This document shows positions 46,846-60,700 of a stretch of 64,000 bases of DNA, piece after piece. Each line of letters opens with the position of its first letter. The first letter of the stretch is position 1. The stretch is taken from positions 64,908,984 through 64,972,983 of the forward strand of contig NC_057919.1 in NCBI RefSeq assembly GCF_018873765.1, in the 5' to 3' direction. Under the pieces are notes generated by a model. It was not told the DNA's origin, did no database searches, and saw only the letters and a program-made list of their open reading frames with translations. The DNA comes from Telopea speciosissima. Taxonomy: Eukaryota > Streptophyta > Magnoliopsida > Proteales > Proteaceae. The translations under genes and the position numbers were made by a program.

Positions 46846-46932
46846 AGGCCATGTTTGTTTGTTGGGGCTTTGATGGGGTGGGGTTTAAGCCCACAGTCCC
46901 ACCCCATAGACCGCGTTAAACAAACGGGGCCT
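46846..46932. mobile_element. Small hAT-like MITE
   Basis: An 87-bp element with termini aggccatgtttgttt and the complement of aaacaaacggggcct. Candidate 8-bp duplications AACTATTA (46838-46845) and AACTACTC (46933-46940) match at six of eight positions. Size and ends fit the common plant hAT-like MITEs. Confidence 0.5.
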
Positions 46933-48029
46933 AACTACTCAAAATCACGAAAAAGAGTAGAGTGATAAGTTTCTATTGTTGAAATTCCTTCACTATGAGC
47001 ATTAGTGGGATTGGAATTTGTTTCATAAATGAGGGAGGAAATGTTTGGACCTTCAACTAGTAGAGAGAGTATCAGAGTAATAATGGCGCTTCAATTAAGG
47101 GTTTTCCTTCTCCCATGGTAGAAGAAAACTTTCTCCATAATAGTAGTGCTAACTTTTACTCCTTTCACTATCAATTGATTAATAATCCCCAACCTCTTCT
47201 TATATCCCCCCCCCCTAATTGTATGAAGTACAACTTTGCCCCTAGAGTCACATTCAATGGTAATGTAAACAGAGAATCTCTTCACCATAGGTGACCATCT
47301 GGGTGAAGAGAAATTTGGTCCAAATTACAATTACAACTTTGTCAAGAGATACTTGTAGCAAACGGATCATAGTTGGGTAGATTACTAGTTGCAACTTCTA
47401 ACCGAGTTTAATTATAAGAAGGATGCATGGGCCCACTCTTACCAAGTTGGAAGTGCAACTTTCTATTCTAGCCCCACGTTCCTGACACTCTCTCTCTCCT
47501 CTACTCCATGATGACAAAACCAATCAACACCAGCCCATTTGTGACATGGGGAACCTTCTCACTCTGGCATTATGGGAAACCCCTTCCCTTGTATGTATTA
47601 GTGTATTACAAATTTAAGGGAGAAGGATCTACATACCACCCATATATATGAGCATCTCATGTCAAGTCAATGGGTGCATTGGAGAGAGTGTCTCAAGATT
47701 CGTATACATAAGACCCACATTGTCAAGGAGGAGATAATAAGAGGACGTGTACATCATTTTCCCCACATTTAATTGCACAACCTCATTCTGTGCTATGCAT
47801 GAATTATGATTTGAGGAACATAGTTCCATCCAGATGACAGGAAAAAAAAATCTTCGCTGACACACTTGTAGTAGTTTAGTCCCAAATCCTAGTTGGGTTT
47901 GTATTTATCATATCGATAGTCCAATTCATCCATCAACGAAACTGGTTTTTGTTGTGCTAGTAAGCTATATATATTAGGTACATACATTGGTGGAAGAAAT
48001 GATGTAAATATTTGTGTTCCCTTTAACAA
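46933..48029. other. Intergenic, no feature recognised
   Basis: AT-rich sequence without a convincing gene or a repeat with defined ends. Short frames at 47091-47288 and 47662-47865 (minus) look random. Confidence 0.5.
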
Positions 48030-50005
48030 ACAATAGTAGACAAAGATGGGTAGCCTCCACTCAGCTTTCAGTGCTTGCTAACGGCAGCCCTGCGGGCTTC
48101 TTATCCTCTTCAGTGGGAATGAGACAAGGCTGCCCCCTTTTTCCTCTTATATTTACTCTAGCCTTGGAAGTCCTATCTAGAGAGATTCAAAGCAAGATAA
48201 GTCTTCAACTCATTACTCTTATGCCCAAGTGTAAGAAGCTCAAGATCATTCATTTAGTTTTTGCAGATGACCTCGTGATCTTCTCCAAAGCAAATATTGT
48301 ATCAGTTGAGACTTTAAAACTTGCTTAAATAAGTTTGAGGACTATTCTAACCTTAGAATCAATCCCCAAAATTCCCAAATTTCTTTGGCGGGTCTCTCAG
48401 ATATTGAAGAAAGGCTCCTTCAAGCAAAAACTTCTTTCCATCTAGGTCATCTTCTAGTCAAATACCTTGGGTTGCCCCTTATTCTAGCTAGGCTGACAGC
48501 TCATCATTACACTCAAATTCTTTTATTTTTTTGGTACTCAAATTCATGACCTCATACATAAGAGACTTTCAATTATGGAAAGGTAAGATTCTCTCATCTG
48601 CTGCCGAATGGAGCTTATCAGATTGGTCCTCCAATCCTCATATATATAGAGGTCTGGTATCTTTGGGTTGTCTCAAGCCATCATTAAAGATATTAAAGCT
48701 CTTATGTGCTCCTTCCTTTGGAAAGGCAAAGAAACTTCTCAATTCCTCCATCCAATCAGTTGGGCATCAATTTGCCTTTCCAAATCAGAGGGAGGTCTTG
48801 GATTGCTAGAATTAAAGAGATCTATTTAGCAAGCATTTTAAAATTGATTTGAAAGCTTATAGATAAGAAGGAAAATATTTGGGTTAATTGGATTGATTTG
48901 GGTCAACTCAAGAATGATACTATTTGGATAGCCGTCCCATGCTTAGATGTTTCTTGGGTGTGGAGAAAAATCCTCAAACACAGGCTTTTAGCCCTTGAGG
49001 CTCTTATTTGCAAAATTGATGATGGTGTTTGTACTAAGCTTTGATTAGATCACTGGCACCCATTGGGAGTCCTAACTCCCCCTTTTTAGCTCCAGAGAAA
49101 TCCACAGATTGGGCCTCCATCGACACTCCCTTATTGCGGATATTATTTGTCAAGATGATTGGATCCCCGTCCCTTCCCTCCTCCTTGCAGCAATATGGTC
49201 CGACCTCTCCTCCATCCCTAAAAGACCTTTTGGTTTTGAAGACAGAATTTGTTCGTCTCCTAAATCTTGAGGCATGTTCAACTCTAATCAGCTTGGGACC
49301 TTATCAAATCAAGAGGTCCAATTTCTCTTTAGAGAAAGATTGTTTGGTTCAAAGGTCACATTCCCCGTCACAACTTCTATGTATGGAGAGCTTTCTCCAA
49401 TTGTCTTCCCATGCAATCGTTCCTTCTTCGTCGGCATATCCTTGTTTCCCCCATTTGTTGCCTCTGCCAATCTGCCTCGGAAGATGTTGATCATCTCTTT
49501 TTTTATTTTCCTGTCGCATCCTCAATTTGGATAGGAGTTTTGAGCGTTGTTGGCCTAGAAGACGAAAAATCCTCCCTTTCAACAAAGAGTGGATTTGGGT
49601 GGACATGACATTTTCTGGAAGTTCTATCTATGATATGATTGGGAAGCTGGCTTTTAGTGCGACCATCTCTTCTATTTGGATGGAACACAATCTTAGAAGA
49701 TGGACCTCTAACTCGAGATCTCTCTTTCAGATTTAGGATTCCATCTTTTTTTATGTCATAAGCAAAAAAAAAAAAAACCAAAATTCCTAAGCCCCCTCTT
49801 ATTGTATTACATCCCCAAGGAACAGACCTATTGTTATATCTTGGAGTCTTCCTTCTAATCTCCTTTCCCCCACCCCTTTTGAGGTCTATCCTCCCTGTAT
49901 GTACCATTGTTTTTTCCCCCTCTGCCCCCTTTGGGAGATTCCTTATTTTTTTCTTTCCTTATGGTAATGATTATATTATTCACCCAAAAAAAAAAAAAAA
50001 AAAAA
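48030..50005 (+). pseudogene. L1-type LINE remnant (reverse transcriptase to poly-A)
   Basis: Degenerate non-LTR retrotransposon. The first frame (48014-48328) encodes reverse transcriptase pieces QLSVLANGSPAGFLSSSVGM, RQGCPLFPLIF and the catalytic block LVFADDLVIFSKA. Later frames carry scraps of the C-terminal part, and 49411-49600 encodes the plant LINE zinc-binding motif (RRHILVSPICCLCQSASEDV, DHLF). Stops and frameshifts throughout. The copy lacks the endonuclease and first ORF (5' truncation). It ends in an A-run at 49985-50005 after gattatattattcaccc. No target duplication could be matched. Confidence 0.82.
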
Positions 50006-50899
50006 GTATTCTCAGGTATTTCCAAATCTCACCAGCCAAATAGGCAAAGCTCCCCACCACCATATGGAAGAGATCAACGTTAGCATTGTAAAACCTAACA
50101 CGATGCAGAAACGAATGGAAAAACGTAAACACAGTCACACAATGCACACAAGGATTTACGTGGTTCGTCAAAGTTGCCTACGTCCATGGTGAGATGAGAT
50201 CTGTTTCACTATCAATGGAGAATAGGGTTACAGTCGCTCGTTCCTCACGCCTCTCTCCGATTTTGCATTACAGAGAAAGAAACTCTCGCTACAGGTTTAT
50301 AGCGAAACCCTATACAGAAAATTTACCAAAATACTCATATAGTCCTTAAAAAAATTTCCCCCGAACCCCCTCCATACCCAGCAATAGTCCGAAGCAAGTC
50401 CAACACGTGAATCACACAAGAGCCTCTGGCCCACTCCGCAGCCCATGGAGGCTGCACACTGCAATCCAAATCATCAGAAGTCAAGACACCAATCCTCAAC
50501 AATCATAGTCATAAATAAGGCAGCAGAAAGTCTTGGAGTCAAGATTTCATCCTCTCTGCACCGGTCAGATGTATAAACTCCATGGGTTTTGCATCCCCAA
50601 AATATGCTAGGGTCTCAATCACATTGTTGCAAGTCAAGGTTGTCCATGGAAAGGACAGCTTGAGCATGTAATCCATCATAGATGACATCTTACCATGCAT
50701 CTTTTCTTCCCACAAACACCGACCAGAATATCAAATGTGTCTCTGGCTCAATTCCATAGCTGCAGAACTTCTCACACCATCTCTCTCCATCATCTCAACC
50801 TTACCCTTGTTGCAGAATAAGCTAAGAATAGTGTTAATTGTCCAGACATGAGGACTTTCCCCATCTAGTCATATTCACTCACTGGCTCTTCTTCCATAG
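50006..50899. other. Repeat-like intergenic sequence, possible LTR remnant
   Basis: The motif acaaggatttacgtggttcg (50149-50168) followed by gcctacgtccatgg is typical of several plant LTRs, so 50050-50400 may be an old LTR. I could not find a partner, priming site or duplication. The remainder has no recognisable coding content. Confidence 0.4.
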
Positions 50900-51361
50900 C
50901 CCGCTTGATAACCTTACGAGAAATAGTTTTTGGTGTTTTTCCGTTCTGAGAAACGGGAAAACACCCTAAAAGCGCTTGATAACGAAGTGTTTTTTGTGAG
51001 TGTTTTTTGAAACATAAATCAAAATTTATGCTCCCTGAAAGACTTTTGACAGAACATGTCCAACATGTTCTGTCGTTCTATGCTGAAAATTAAAAGCTGT
51101 GCCCGATAATTTCGACAAGTCTACATGCCTTTTCATTTTCACAACCACAAGCCTGCTGTCCCCTTCACCAAGGTCCGAGAAGAAAACCCTAACGGCTGAG
51201 GTCGAGTTGATGCTGCCATCGTCGAAGCCAGCACAGGTACCCTCTCTCTGTCTTTCTCTCTCGTTCTCTCGCTCTCTCACTCTCAAGCTCGACCTCCGAG
51301 CGACTCCCTGAGGGATATCTCTCTCAGTTGAAGATCATCGTTGCAAAGAGAAGGTCTAGAG

Positions 51362-51436
<75 letters not shown>

Positions 51437-52347
51437 GGCGTCGTTGCAAATTGGACTCATGGATTTTCATTTGCCAAGTCAATTGCAAGGCCATTAACGA
51501 CCATCTACTGCCATATCGCAGGCTCTCCACTACCAAAATGATTGCATCATTCATTCTCTACAACTCTTCTAGAAAAAAAAAAAAAAAAAAAAAAAAAAAA
51601 CTTCTCTTTTCTCCTTCTCGTTTGGACTGTCTCGAAGCTTCGAATTGTTGAAATTGTTCTGAGTTTGAGGTGAATCGTGAGAGAGAGGATAGTGCTAGTC
51701 TACAAATCCGGGTAAGGGGTAATGGGGATTAGAGAGAAAGACACCAATCGCCACAGTTCCCCTATTTGTTAGTTTGCAAATTTGTAATGGGGATTAAAGA
51801 GAAAGACACCAACGAGAAAGTTGGGATTTGGGAATGTTTGGTTCTCAGAGTGGAGCTCAAGTGTAGCTCAAGTGTCCAACTCTGGTGTTGATTACAGATG
51901 TATCCTAGGGCTCCTTTGGTTGCATCTTCAATTTGAGGATGGTTTGCAAGAAACGGCAACAACACAAGGTGCAGAGATTGGGAAGGCCGAAGTGAAAGCG
52001 AAGGGAAGAAGGGTTCCGATCGTGAATGGGTTTTGGGGTTTTGAGATTTGAGGTTTTATTTTTTAAAAAAATCATTTTTACCCCGGATTACTTGGATCGA
52101 TTTTTTCTGTTTGTTATTCATATTTGAGTCGTTTTCTTCACTTGATTACTCATCTTTTAATCTGGTTTTTGGTTTGATATCCATTTCTCCAGAGGGAAGC
52201 AACAAGGAAGTCTCTTGGGAATAAATTTTCAGAACAGGACTACCAAGCGGGTCAAAAGCGGTTTCTCAGCACAGTTTCAAAAAAAACTGTTCTGCTATTT
52301 TTCAGCACAGTTTCAACACAGAAACAATAGTTAAGTTATCAAGCGGG
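50900..52347. mobile_element. Candidate non-autonomous TIR transposon, 1.45 kb
   Basis: The ends cccgcttgataacctta (50900) and the complement of ttaagttatcaagcggg (to 52347) form inverted repeats of about 17 bp, flanked by TA on both sides (50897-50898, 52349-52350). Related motifs recur just inside both ends: gcgcttgataac near 50975 and caagcgggtcaaaagcgg near 52245. No transposase frame exists. The interior has a (CT)n tract at 51365-51432 and an A-run at 51571-51600, plus GC-richer leader-like sequence. The superfamily is uncertain. Confidence 0.55.
51365..51432. repeat. (CT)n microsatellite
   Basis: About 34 uninterrupted CT units, inside the candidate TIR element; a further CT-rich patch lies at 51243-51282. 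Confidence 0.9.
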
Positions 52348-52824
52348 TTACCACTCTTTACGAGTAACGATGATGACAAAATGACCGTTTTGCCGCTATT
52401 ATGATCTTTCAAACTGTTTTGAATTTTTTTTTTTTTAATTTCTTTTTCTGTTCTTTTTCCTCCATATAGGCAACCCAGACTGTTCCTTCCCAGACATCAA
52501 CTAAATCAGCGAGAATTGAATGAATGCCCCCCTGCAATTTTACCTGAATGACAAGATAAGTGGCAATCTTGAGTTCCCATGGCGCTGGCCCATGAAATGA
52601 AATTATGCCCCTCCCGACACCTTTTTGAAGAAACCAATCCATCCCCTCCCCACCAAGGAGGGGAACTCAGAATTTTGGAAAGGAATCACCTATCAATTGG
52701 TAGAAAAAACAGTTAAATGTGCACAGAATACATTAGCAGGATCTATGTTCATCCATAGCTCTCCTGTTTCTACACAGAACCTCAATGTACAGCCTATAAA
52801 ACTAATACATATTCCAATTCAATC

Positions 52825-54735
52825 TTAGACCGCTCCATAATCCAACATTTCCCACACAAAGGGGCGGAACACACACACAACCTCAGGTTGGCTTTTGAAT
52901 AGCAGGGACACACACACACAGACTGCAGCAATGGCCACCATTGCCAACATAGCCGGCCTGTATGCTAGCAATCTCCTGGAGTTGCCATAGACCAACCGCT
53001 GATCGCACAGCTTGCAGTACTGTTGCATCACTCCCAATTGCGTCTTTTCAATATCAAAGCCAGCAACTTTACCCAAGTTCAGTTCATCCATTTCTTTCTT
53101 GTTAGTACTGCAATCTGAAAAAGCTGCAGGCATGTTGAGGATTACATGCCCAGCTTCTGATTTCTTACTAACTTTTCTGTGAACCAGATGGATATAGGAG
53201 TAATGGCCCCTCAGGCGGGCATAATCTTCCGGTGTGAAACCTGTGTTATCATGAACACTCTTCCATGCTTCAACTCCCACCTGAAGAAGATCGCCGTCAG
53301 CGTCTTAGAAGGGAAAAACAGAAGACAATAGTGTTTTCAAATACGATAACCAAAAGAAACAGTATATATGTAGAGGGGAAAGGCTCAGTAAAGAGCCCAA
53401 TAGACAAGCAATCAGTGACTGGGCGGGCGTGTTGAGCCACTCCGCAAATGGTTGGCTAATCAGACAGCTGGATTATGATAAGGCGAAGGTAAGGTGGATG
53501 GCCGTTACATGGATGACCCATGTTTAGACTGGTGATTTGAGCCACTGCATGAATGATGTGGCCATTCAAACAGCTGAATAAATAGGAAGCCTATGGATCG
53601 GATACAAGTAAAATTTCAGGACCACCTCAACCATGTTGGCAGGCATGTATTTGACTTTTTTCTAATAAAGTAATTCAGCTGTCAAAATATGAGTCGAACA
53701 GACTTCTGCTACGAGGTAGGCTGCATTGGCTAAACTTACAAAATAAAGGAATGATGCTGGAAAAATGTATATATTTTTAGTGCCAAAGAAGCTGCCAAGT
53801 GACTACAAGGCCTGGTATCCAAGCTCGGCTGGATAGGCTGACTAGCTACCTTTGTGTATGACACCTTTCAAAGATGTGTTAATCACTGGTTCAGTTGAGG
53901 TAAGGGCTAGCATATAAGTCATATCAGTGTCTTCTGAACATCATGCCAGATTATAGATTCTTCCTCATTTGGGAAATTCTATACCGTGGCTAAAATTAAC
54001 ACTATTTTGATGTGTAAATAATGAGATTTAAGGATATACCAATCCAGGATCATCAGTTAACGCATCCAGAATACTCTCACAGCCATCCCTACTAGCTGCA
54101 ATATGAAGAGGCGTCAAACCTGCGGGGCCGACAACATCAGGTCTAAACAAGAAGTTATCAGAGCCTCGGTCAACCTGTTGCTTTTGTCCAGATCCTGCCC
54201 TGTCCAAAACTTCACCTGGTATGTATCTCAACAGGAGTTCCACCATTGGCCTACGATTTTTCCGTACAGCTCTGTGGAGGAGGCCCATCTCTGATAATGC
54301 AAGCTCAACAGAAGGATACTCACCAGCATCCACACTTCCATCAAACAGAATGTCCAGGAGTCTCTTGACTACAGCACACCAACTATGATCCATTGAGAAC
54401 TCCATGATCCACCTGAAACGTTTGAAAGGAAAGATGGCCAAGTTAGGGTACATTTGACCCAGTCTAGACCTCAGATGACTCCTATGAAGTAGCCATCCCA
54501 TTTCATGTATAAAGTCCATAGCTTGATTCTTTGCTTCCATTTCAATAGTTCCCTTGACATTGTTTCCAGTCTCAGCCACCTCTATTACATTCTCCAGCAT
54601 ACGGATCTCCGAACATACATCCTGCTCAGCAACTATGAAAGGAAAGAAGGATCCACTGAGACCATGGTCTTCAACCTGAATGGGTTTTAAACAACTAGAA
54701 TCATCAGCAAACAGAAATTGAGAACGGGAGAAATT

Positions 54736-54767
<32 letters not shown>

Positions 54768-57700
54768 TCAGTGCACATTGTATCGTACACCAAAGTACGC
54801 TAGAACAGCATACAGATGCAGATGTTGTGTCTGCACACTGTTAGGTGTTAGGACTCATTTATTGCACATTTAGGATGACCAGGAAAGTCACATTTAAGGA
54901 AAGATGAGGAAAAGAAAAGCAACATATTGAATGGTCACAGTTGGATTAATTTGTGACAGAGAAGTATACTTGTGGAATCCATAAATAAATTGATAAACTG
55001 AGCCTTCCCCCACCCACATCTCTTTAACTTGTGATACCCTGTTTTCTGCCTACATTACCAGCTAACTTCTAGTTGATATATCTCATCAAGTACTACTCAG
55101 TTTAATCTGAAACTTCATGTTTGCTCATTGTTTCAGCTAATCTCTTCTAGTAATCTGATAATCCTGAGTTCTAATTCTGAAATCTGAAGTTCCAGTTTGC
55201 TGGTTAAGAATCCATATAGCATTAGGAATGCTCTGTAACTTCTACCAAATTCTGCAGGTCTATTCATCCACTAGAATAGACCATTTAACCTAAGTTCTAG
55301 CCTTATCGGATCAGTCTGTTGCAAGTTATACATTTTCTCCATTTTCTGGTCCTTTCTTCTCTATTCTGTGATCCTGTGATGACTAAACATCTATGCACGC
55401 CTATTACAGTCCATAGGATAGCTTGTTGGTAAAAGGATTAAGATAAGAGGATTCACGAGAAAGCCTGTAGATAAATGGAATTACTGAACCCTACAATATA
55501 GCTCAAAGGTAGAAGAATTAAGATAACAAGTTTCACAAGCACACCAGTAGATAATTGTACCTCGATAAATCCTCTTCCCATGACATCAGGAATAGAGAAA
55601 CAGAAGCTGAGGCTCTGGAGCTCATCGTGTTCCTTAGTGGTATCAGTGCCCACTACCAAGTCATAAGTAGCTTCCTCAACCAGACACTGTCCTTCAAGTG
55701 CACAGAGCAACCTGAAAATAAGAAGATATTCAGTCCCTTTCTAATTACCTGACCAAAATCTGTAAACCATACCCAGTGACGGACCTGGAACCGGGTAAAG
55801 TAGACTATATTCAATCATCAGGTTGAAGCAGGTCAACAAATGTCACCATAAAAGAGAATATGCCACATTCACATGTTATATTTGCGGCATTTAAGGGAGC
55901 AAATGCATAGATATTATCTTTGGTAAGGAATATGCTAGCAATACAGAGATACAGATAGTTGTCATGGCGTCTAGGCAACCCAAGGCATCATAGGGGGCCT
56001 GGAGTCTGTACGCAAGGTGAGACCATCAAGGCGACCAAGGCATCTGGACGCCTTGACAACTATAAATGACCCATTGATATTATGGGAGTTTTTACCACAA
56101 AACCCGGTGGGAACCACTGTTCTATAATGCTGTGGTGTTGTCAAAGATACCCGTATAGACATGGAGCAGCCATTTTTCTATATAGTATAAGAATTAATGG
56201 ATATGATATTTCCTTCAGGGGGAAATTCCCAACCAGACATGTCTAGGTTTTGAATGAGTCAAACCAACACAAAACATGTCCAGTGATGGTCCAACAATCT
56301 GGTCCTGGTTTTAAAACACTGATCTGACCAACCACACCAACAACCTCCCCCCTCCAAAAAAAAAGAAGACACAAAAAGAAAAACAGAAATGACAACAATC
56401 TTCCCTAAGAGGAAAAAGGTAGTAAAGAGGCACGAGACATTAACAAAAGTAAGGAGGACAACCTCGTGGTGGGCCGAGACAAATTAAATCCCTTAACAAG
56501 GAACTGAGTTTTCTCCGACACAGAAGCTGCAATTGGAATGACGCTAGTTATCCTGCAACAATTCTGACTTTTGGGAGGAAATGGTGTGTCTAGAACAACC
56601 TGACCTGCAGCCCAGAGAGACAGCAAAAGAGACCTCAACCTCTCATCAGGTACTTTAATGATAACAGACAAAAAAGACAATCCAACAAAATTTTCCAACC
56701 AACCATTGTAGATGAAAGCTATTTGATGCTTTATCCTAGCATACACCCATCCCGTTCTCCAGAAATTGTCATCAGAGGCATCCAAAAGCCTACTTAAAGT
56801 AGAGCTCAGATCACAGCATATCTGTATATTTGGAAAGAAAATGAGAATATCATTGTTGTTTCCCAGGACAAGCTTAACATTCTACATTCTTGACATCAAT
56901 ACACTAGCAGAATACCTCTTCCCATGTGGACTCGGCCATATGAAGATAAATTGTTAGAATAACACAACCAGGCCTGATGAAGCTCTCTATGTCCGTAGGA
57001 CTGTGGGATAACCAATCAAGGATCTGCAAAATTTAAAGTATTCAATAGCAAGAAAGCTATCCAAAATTAAAAAAAAAAAAAAGAAAAAAAAAAAGTTACG
57101 GCCTGAAAGTACCTGCGATCGCAAAACAAGAGGAAAATCACTTGGGTCTTTGCCAAAGAGTTTGAACACAATTCGATCTGTCCGGTTCTGCAATGTAAAA
57201 ATAAAAATTCGGCAAGGCTATTTCTAAGTAAAATGGGAATGCTTCAAATTTCCCTCAACAGAGTGAAGGACAGGCAGAATAAGTGTTGTGAAATTAAATT
57301 AATCTTACAGAAATTATTGCCATCAAAGGCACAAAATAACATAATCCAGTAAAGTAGACCACACCATACTCATGTAGCTTACGTAACCAATTGATCAATG
57401 ATTCTAAAGTAATATACCTGAGCAACTCCACTTAAACTAGATGATGGATGCAAAGAAAGTGAATCTGAATTCCCACTTGCCCGAGGTGGGCTTGACTGGT
57501 AAGTGTCCTGCTGTATCCAAGAAGGGCAATCGAGTCCAGTGACTGGTGACCTATCTATGTCTTCTATGCAATCTTGTGAGTCATTATAGATGTTATTCAG
57601 ATCAATATTGTTTAATTTGATCCTCCCATTAGTAAACTGTGGGACCGCTGCCTTGGTTGGAAGGCCATCTCCTAATGGAAACAAAGTTGTGGGTTTTGGA

Positions 57701-60700
57701 GGAATTATTACACTTTGCGGATGTCCACCATGATCGCCTGTAATAGTTCTTTTCTGTGGCACCTCAGATGTTGCTAAATCAACATATTGGTCAACATGCT
57801 CAATTTGAGAGCCCTGAGCACCAGGACTTCTGTTGAATTTAGTTGTTGAGCCCAAATGTCCAGAAGCTTCTAGCCCATTCGAAAGCAAACTTGGTGCCAC
57901 TTCTGATGATGTTCCAGCAGAAGTCCCAACCTTCACCGTATCATGGGATTCCTGTAGGATTGCAGATATGCTTCTCCCATCAAGCGTACTGTCAAGGCTG
58001 GCAAGGTTCCTCAAAAAATGAGACAGAAGATCTTGATCCTTTGTCTGATCTGAGCTGTTTGCTGCAATTCATAGAAGGTATGACCAACTACCAGAATAAT
58101 ATGGCTATCACTTAAAAAAAAAAAAAGGTGAGAGCAACAAAATACCAGCAAGTAGCAACATCGAAGACCTAAAGGAATATGTGGAAGCACAACAATTCAG
58201 AGTATCACAAACACAGGCCGGACAGGTACCAAAAAAATCCACAAGAAACACTAAATGATAGGAAATAATTAGGTAAAGTTAAAAGCAACCCAGTAAGTTC
58301 GCATGGAATTCAAAACACCTTCTATAACCATATTCAACTAAGTAGGTCTTTATTTAGTTCAAATTGCTCAAGAAAACAGAGCAGCAACCTATCATCCATC
58401 TTTTTCCCCCCTTCCTCTTTAATCAACAGAGGACAGAGCAGCAAGCCTGCAACATTCACATAGCCATGTTTGGATGGTAAGGCAAACAGTTAACTGCAAG
58501 AGTCAACCCAATTTTGATTGCTTCAGCTCTTGTTATAACTGATCTACGTCAAGTCCTTAACAGTTCCCAGGCACCAATACAAGCAGGCATAGTCTTGGAA
58601 AAATATTAATTTGATCCCCTCAGTTCATGAACCAAGCAAACTATGAGTGGTAGAACCATGCCTTTTATAGGGTCTCAAATTACCCGATGAAAAACAAGCA
58701 TTAAATAACTAAAACGATGATCAAATAAGAGAAAAACAATTTCATAAGAAAAGGAATTGTTGCATGTTATTAGTGTAATGAGATGCATTTAAAATTACTT
58801 AAGATCAGTGGTAGAAAATAAGAGATTTTAGTTTATACGTTCCTTCTCTTGTACAACAACACCAAAACAGAACTGGAAAATGAAAAGGGAGGGAGAACGA
58901 GTGCTCGACTACGAGACTGTCCTTAGACAAGGTATTAGGTAAGTAAATTGATCCCATCCCCTTTTCCTCTTCTTTTGCAACTTGATTTCTTCTCTGATAT
59001 TGAATTTCATTTATACTTCTGCAGAGTTTGACTGATTATTGAAACCCTCAAGACCCATTGAAGATTTGAGGTTGATGACTTGAAGCTTCAAGAACAAAGG
59101 AGTAGAGAATCATCTTATTCAATCACTCAATCAGGCACGATTTCGAAAAGCCCTCAACCCTTATCACAAAGGAGTAGAGAATCATCTTATTCAATCACTC
59201 AATCAGGCACGGTTTCGAAAAGCCCTCAACCCTTATCCTCCTACTACTTTTTCTTCTTGGTTCCTCTCTCGGTCCCCCACCCCCACAAAACAATAGGTAA
59301 AGGCTGGGCATGCCGCCAGGAACCCAGCATATGCCATCCTCTCTCCTCCCCTTTTGAAAAAGACCCCCTTTCCCTCCTATGTCCAGCCCTGTGATTGGTG
59401 CATGCCACTCCTTTGTGATAAGGGTTGAGGGCACGATTTTGAAAAGCCCTCGACCCTTATCACAAAGGAGTAGAAAATCATCTTATTCAATCATTCAATC
59501 AGGCACGGTTTCGAAAATCCCTCAACCCTTATCCTCCTCCTACTTTTTCTTCTTGGTTCCTCTTTTGGTCCCCCACCCCCACAACACAAAAGGTAAAGGC
59601 TGGGCATGCTGCCGGGGAACCCAGCATATGCCATCCTCTCTCCTCCCCTTTTGGAAAAGACCCCCTTTTCCTCCTATGTCCAGCCCTGTGATTGGTGCAT
59701 GCCACTAGCTTACCGAAAGCTGGCAGCATACCCAACACTCCCCCCGCCCCCACCAAAATAAAAACGAAAGAAAAGAAACAAGTTGGGGCCATCACCATGC
59801 ATCCCTGGCTCCTTGCACCAGCTTCTACATCTTCATCATTCCTGCTCTTTCCCACTCTCTCCACTATCCCCCCCCCCCCCTCTCCCCTTCCTTTTCTGGG
59901 CACAGCTGCAATCCTGCATTTTCCTCTTACTTCTTCCTGCTTCCTTCCCACTCTCTCTGCTATTGTTTTCCCCTTTTTCCACTCTTCTTAACAGAAACAT
60001 GGACACAGCCAACACCATGTCCATGCATTATAGTCCAAGCCTCTTTCTAGAGTTCTTCTCTTTCTTCTATCAGGACTGCTGTTACAAATTAAAGCCTTCT
60101 TCAACATCAATTATCCAAGTAGATGCCTGAAATGTATTTGACTTAAGTACCTAACCTAAGAAGGTCCAGATCCTGAAGGACATTATGCATGCCTTGGTCT
60201 ATTATGTGTCTATAAGGCGCTGCCTAAAGCGGCCTAGCTATCTTCTTGGTGTCATGACAAATATGCTTTGTACATCCTTTTATTGAGTGCAGATTTAGAA
60301 CCTTGTGACAGTGAATCTCTTCCGTGAAAAATAAGTCAATTGAAGCCCAATTGGGTAGCTTGACTGCATCAAGTTCATTAATTGCCTATAGAGAAGGTGG
60401 TGAAGGGCCGGTTAGGAGAAAAGGGAAAGCTGGGAAGAATCAGAGTTGCAAGGGGAGAGAGAAGAAATCACATAAGAAGAAAGGGGGGGGGGGCAGAGAA
60501 AACTCGCACACAGCCCGCAAGCTACTCAAATCACAAATTCAATTCATTCTTCAAATCTGGCTCCAATGATGGGGAATTACATCATATATATAAAGAGAAA
60601 TTAAAAAAACTCCTAAAAATAAAGACGACATCTCTAACTAGGAAACTAAGAATAATTGGGAAACCAAATACCCTACGTAGGTAACTTCTAAAATAAACTA

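Noticed and set aside
49309..49907. Minus-strand frames antisense to the LINE
   Set aside because: The + strand reads as LINE C-terminal domain with a poly-A end; the opposite frames are shadows.
51026..51651. Frames encoding Leu-Ser or Arg-Glu runs
   Set aside because: Translation of the (CT)n microsatellite and flanks.
59095..59706. CRISPR-like direct repeats
   Set aside because: Nuclear plant DNA, unit lengths of 72 and 240 bp, no regular spacers.
59080..60130. Cluster of overlapping open frames of 80-140 codons on both strands
   Set aside because: They follow the tandem repeats and pyrimidine-rich composition; no protein family similarity and no splice context.
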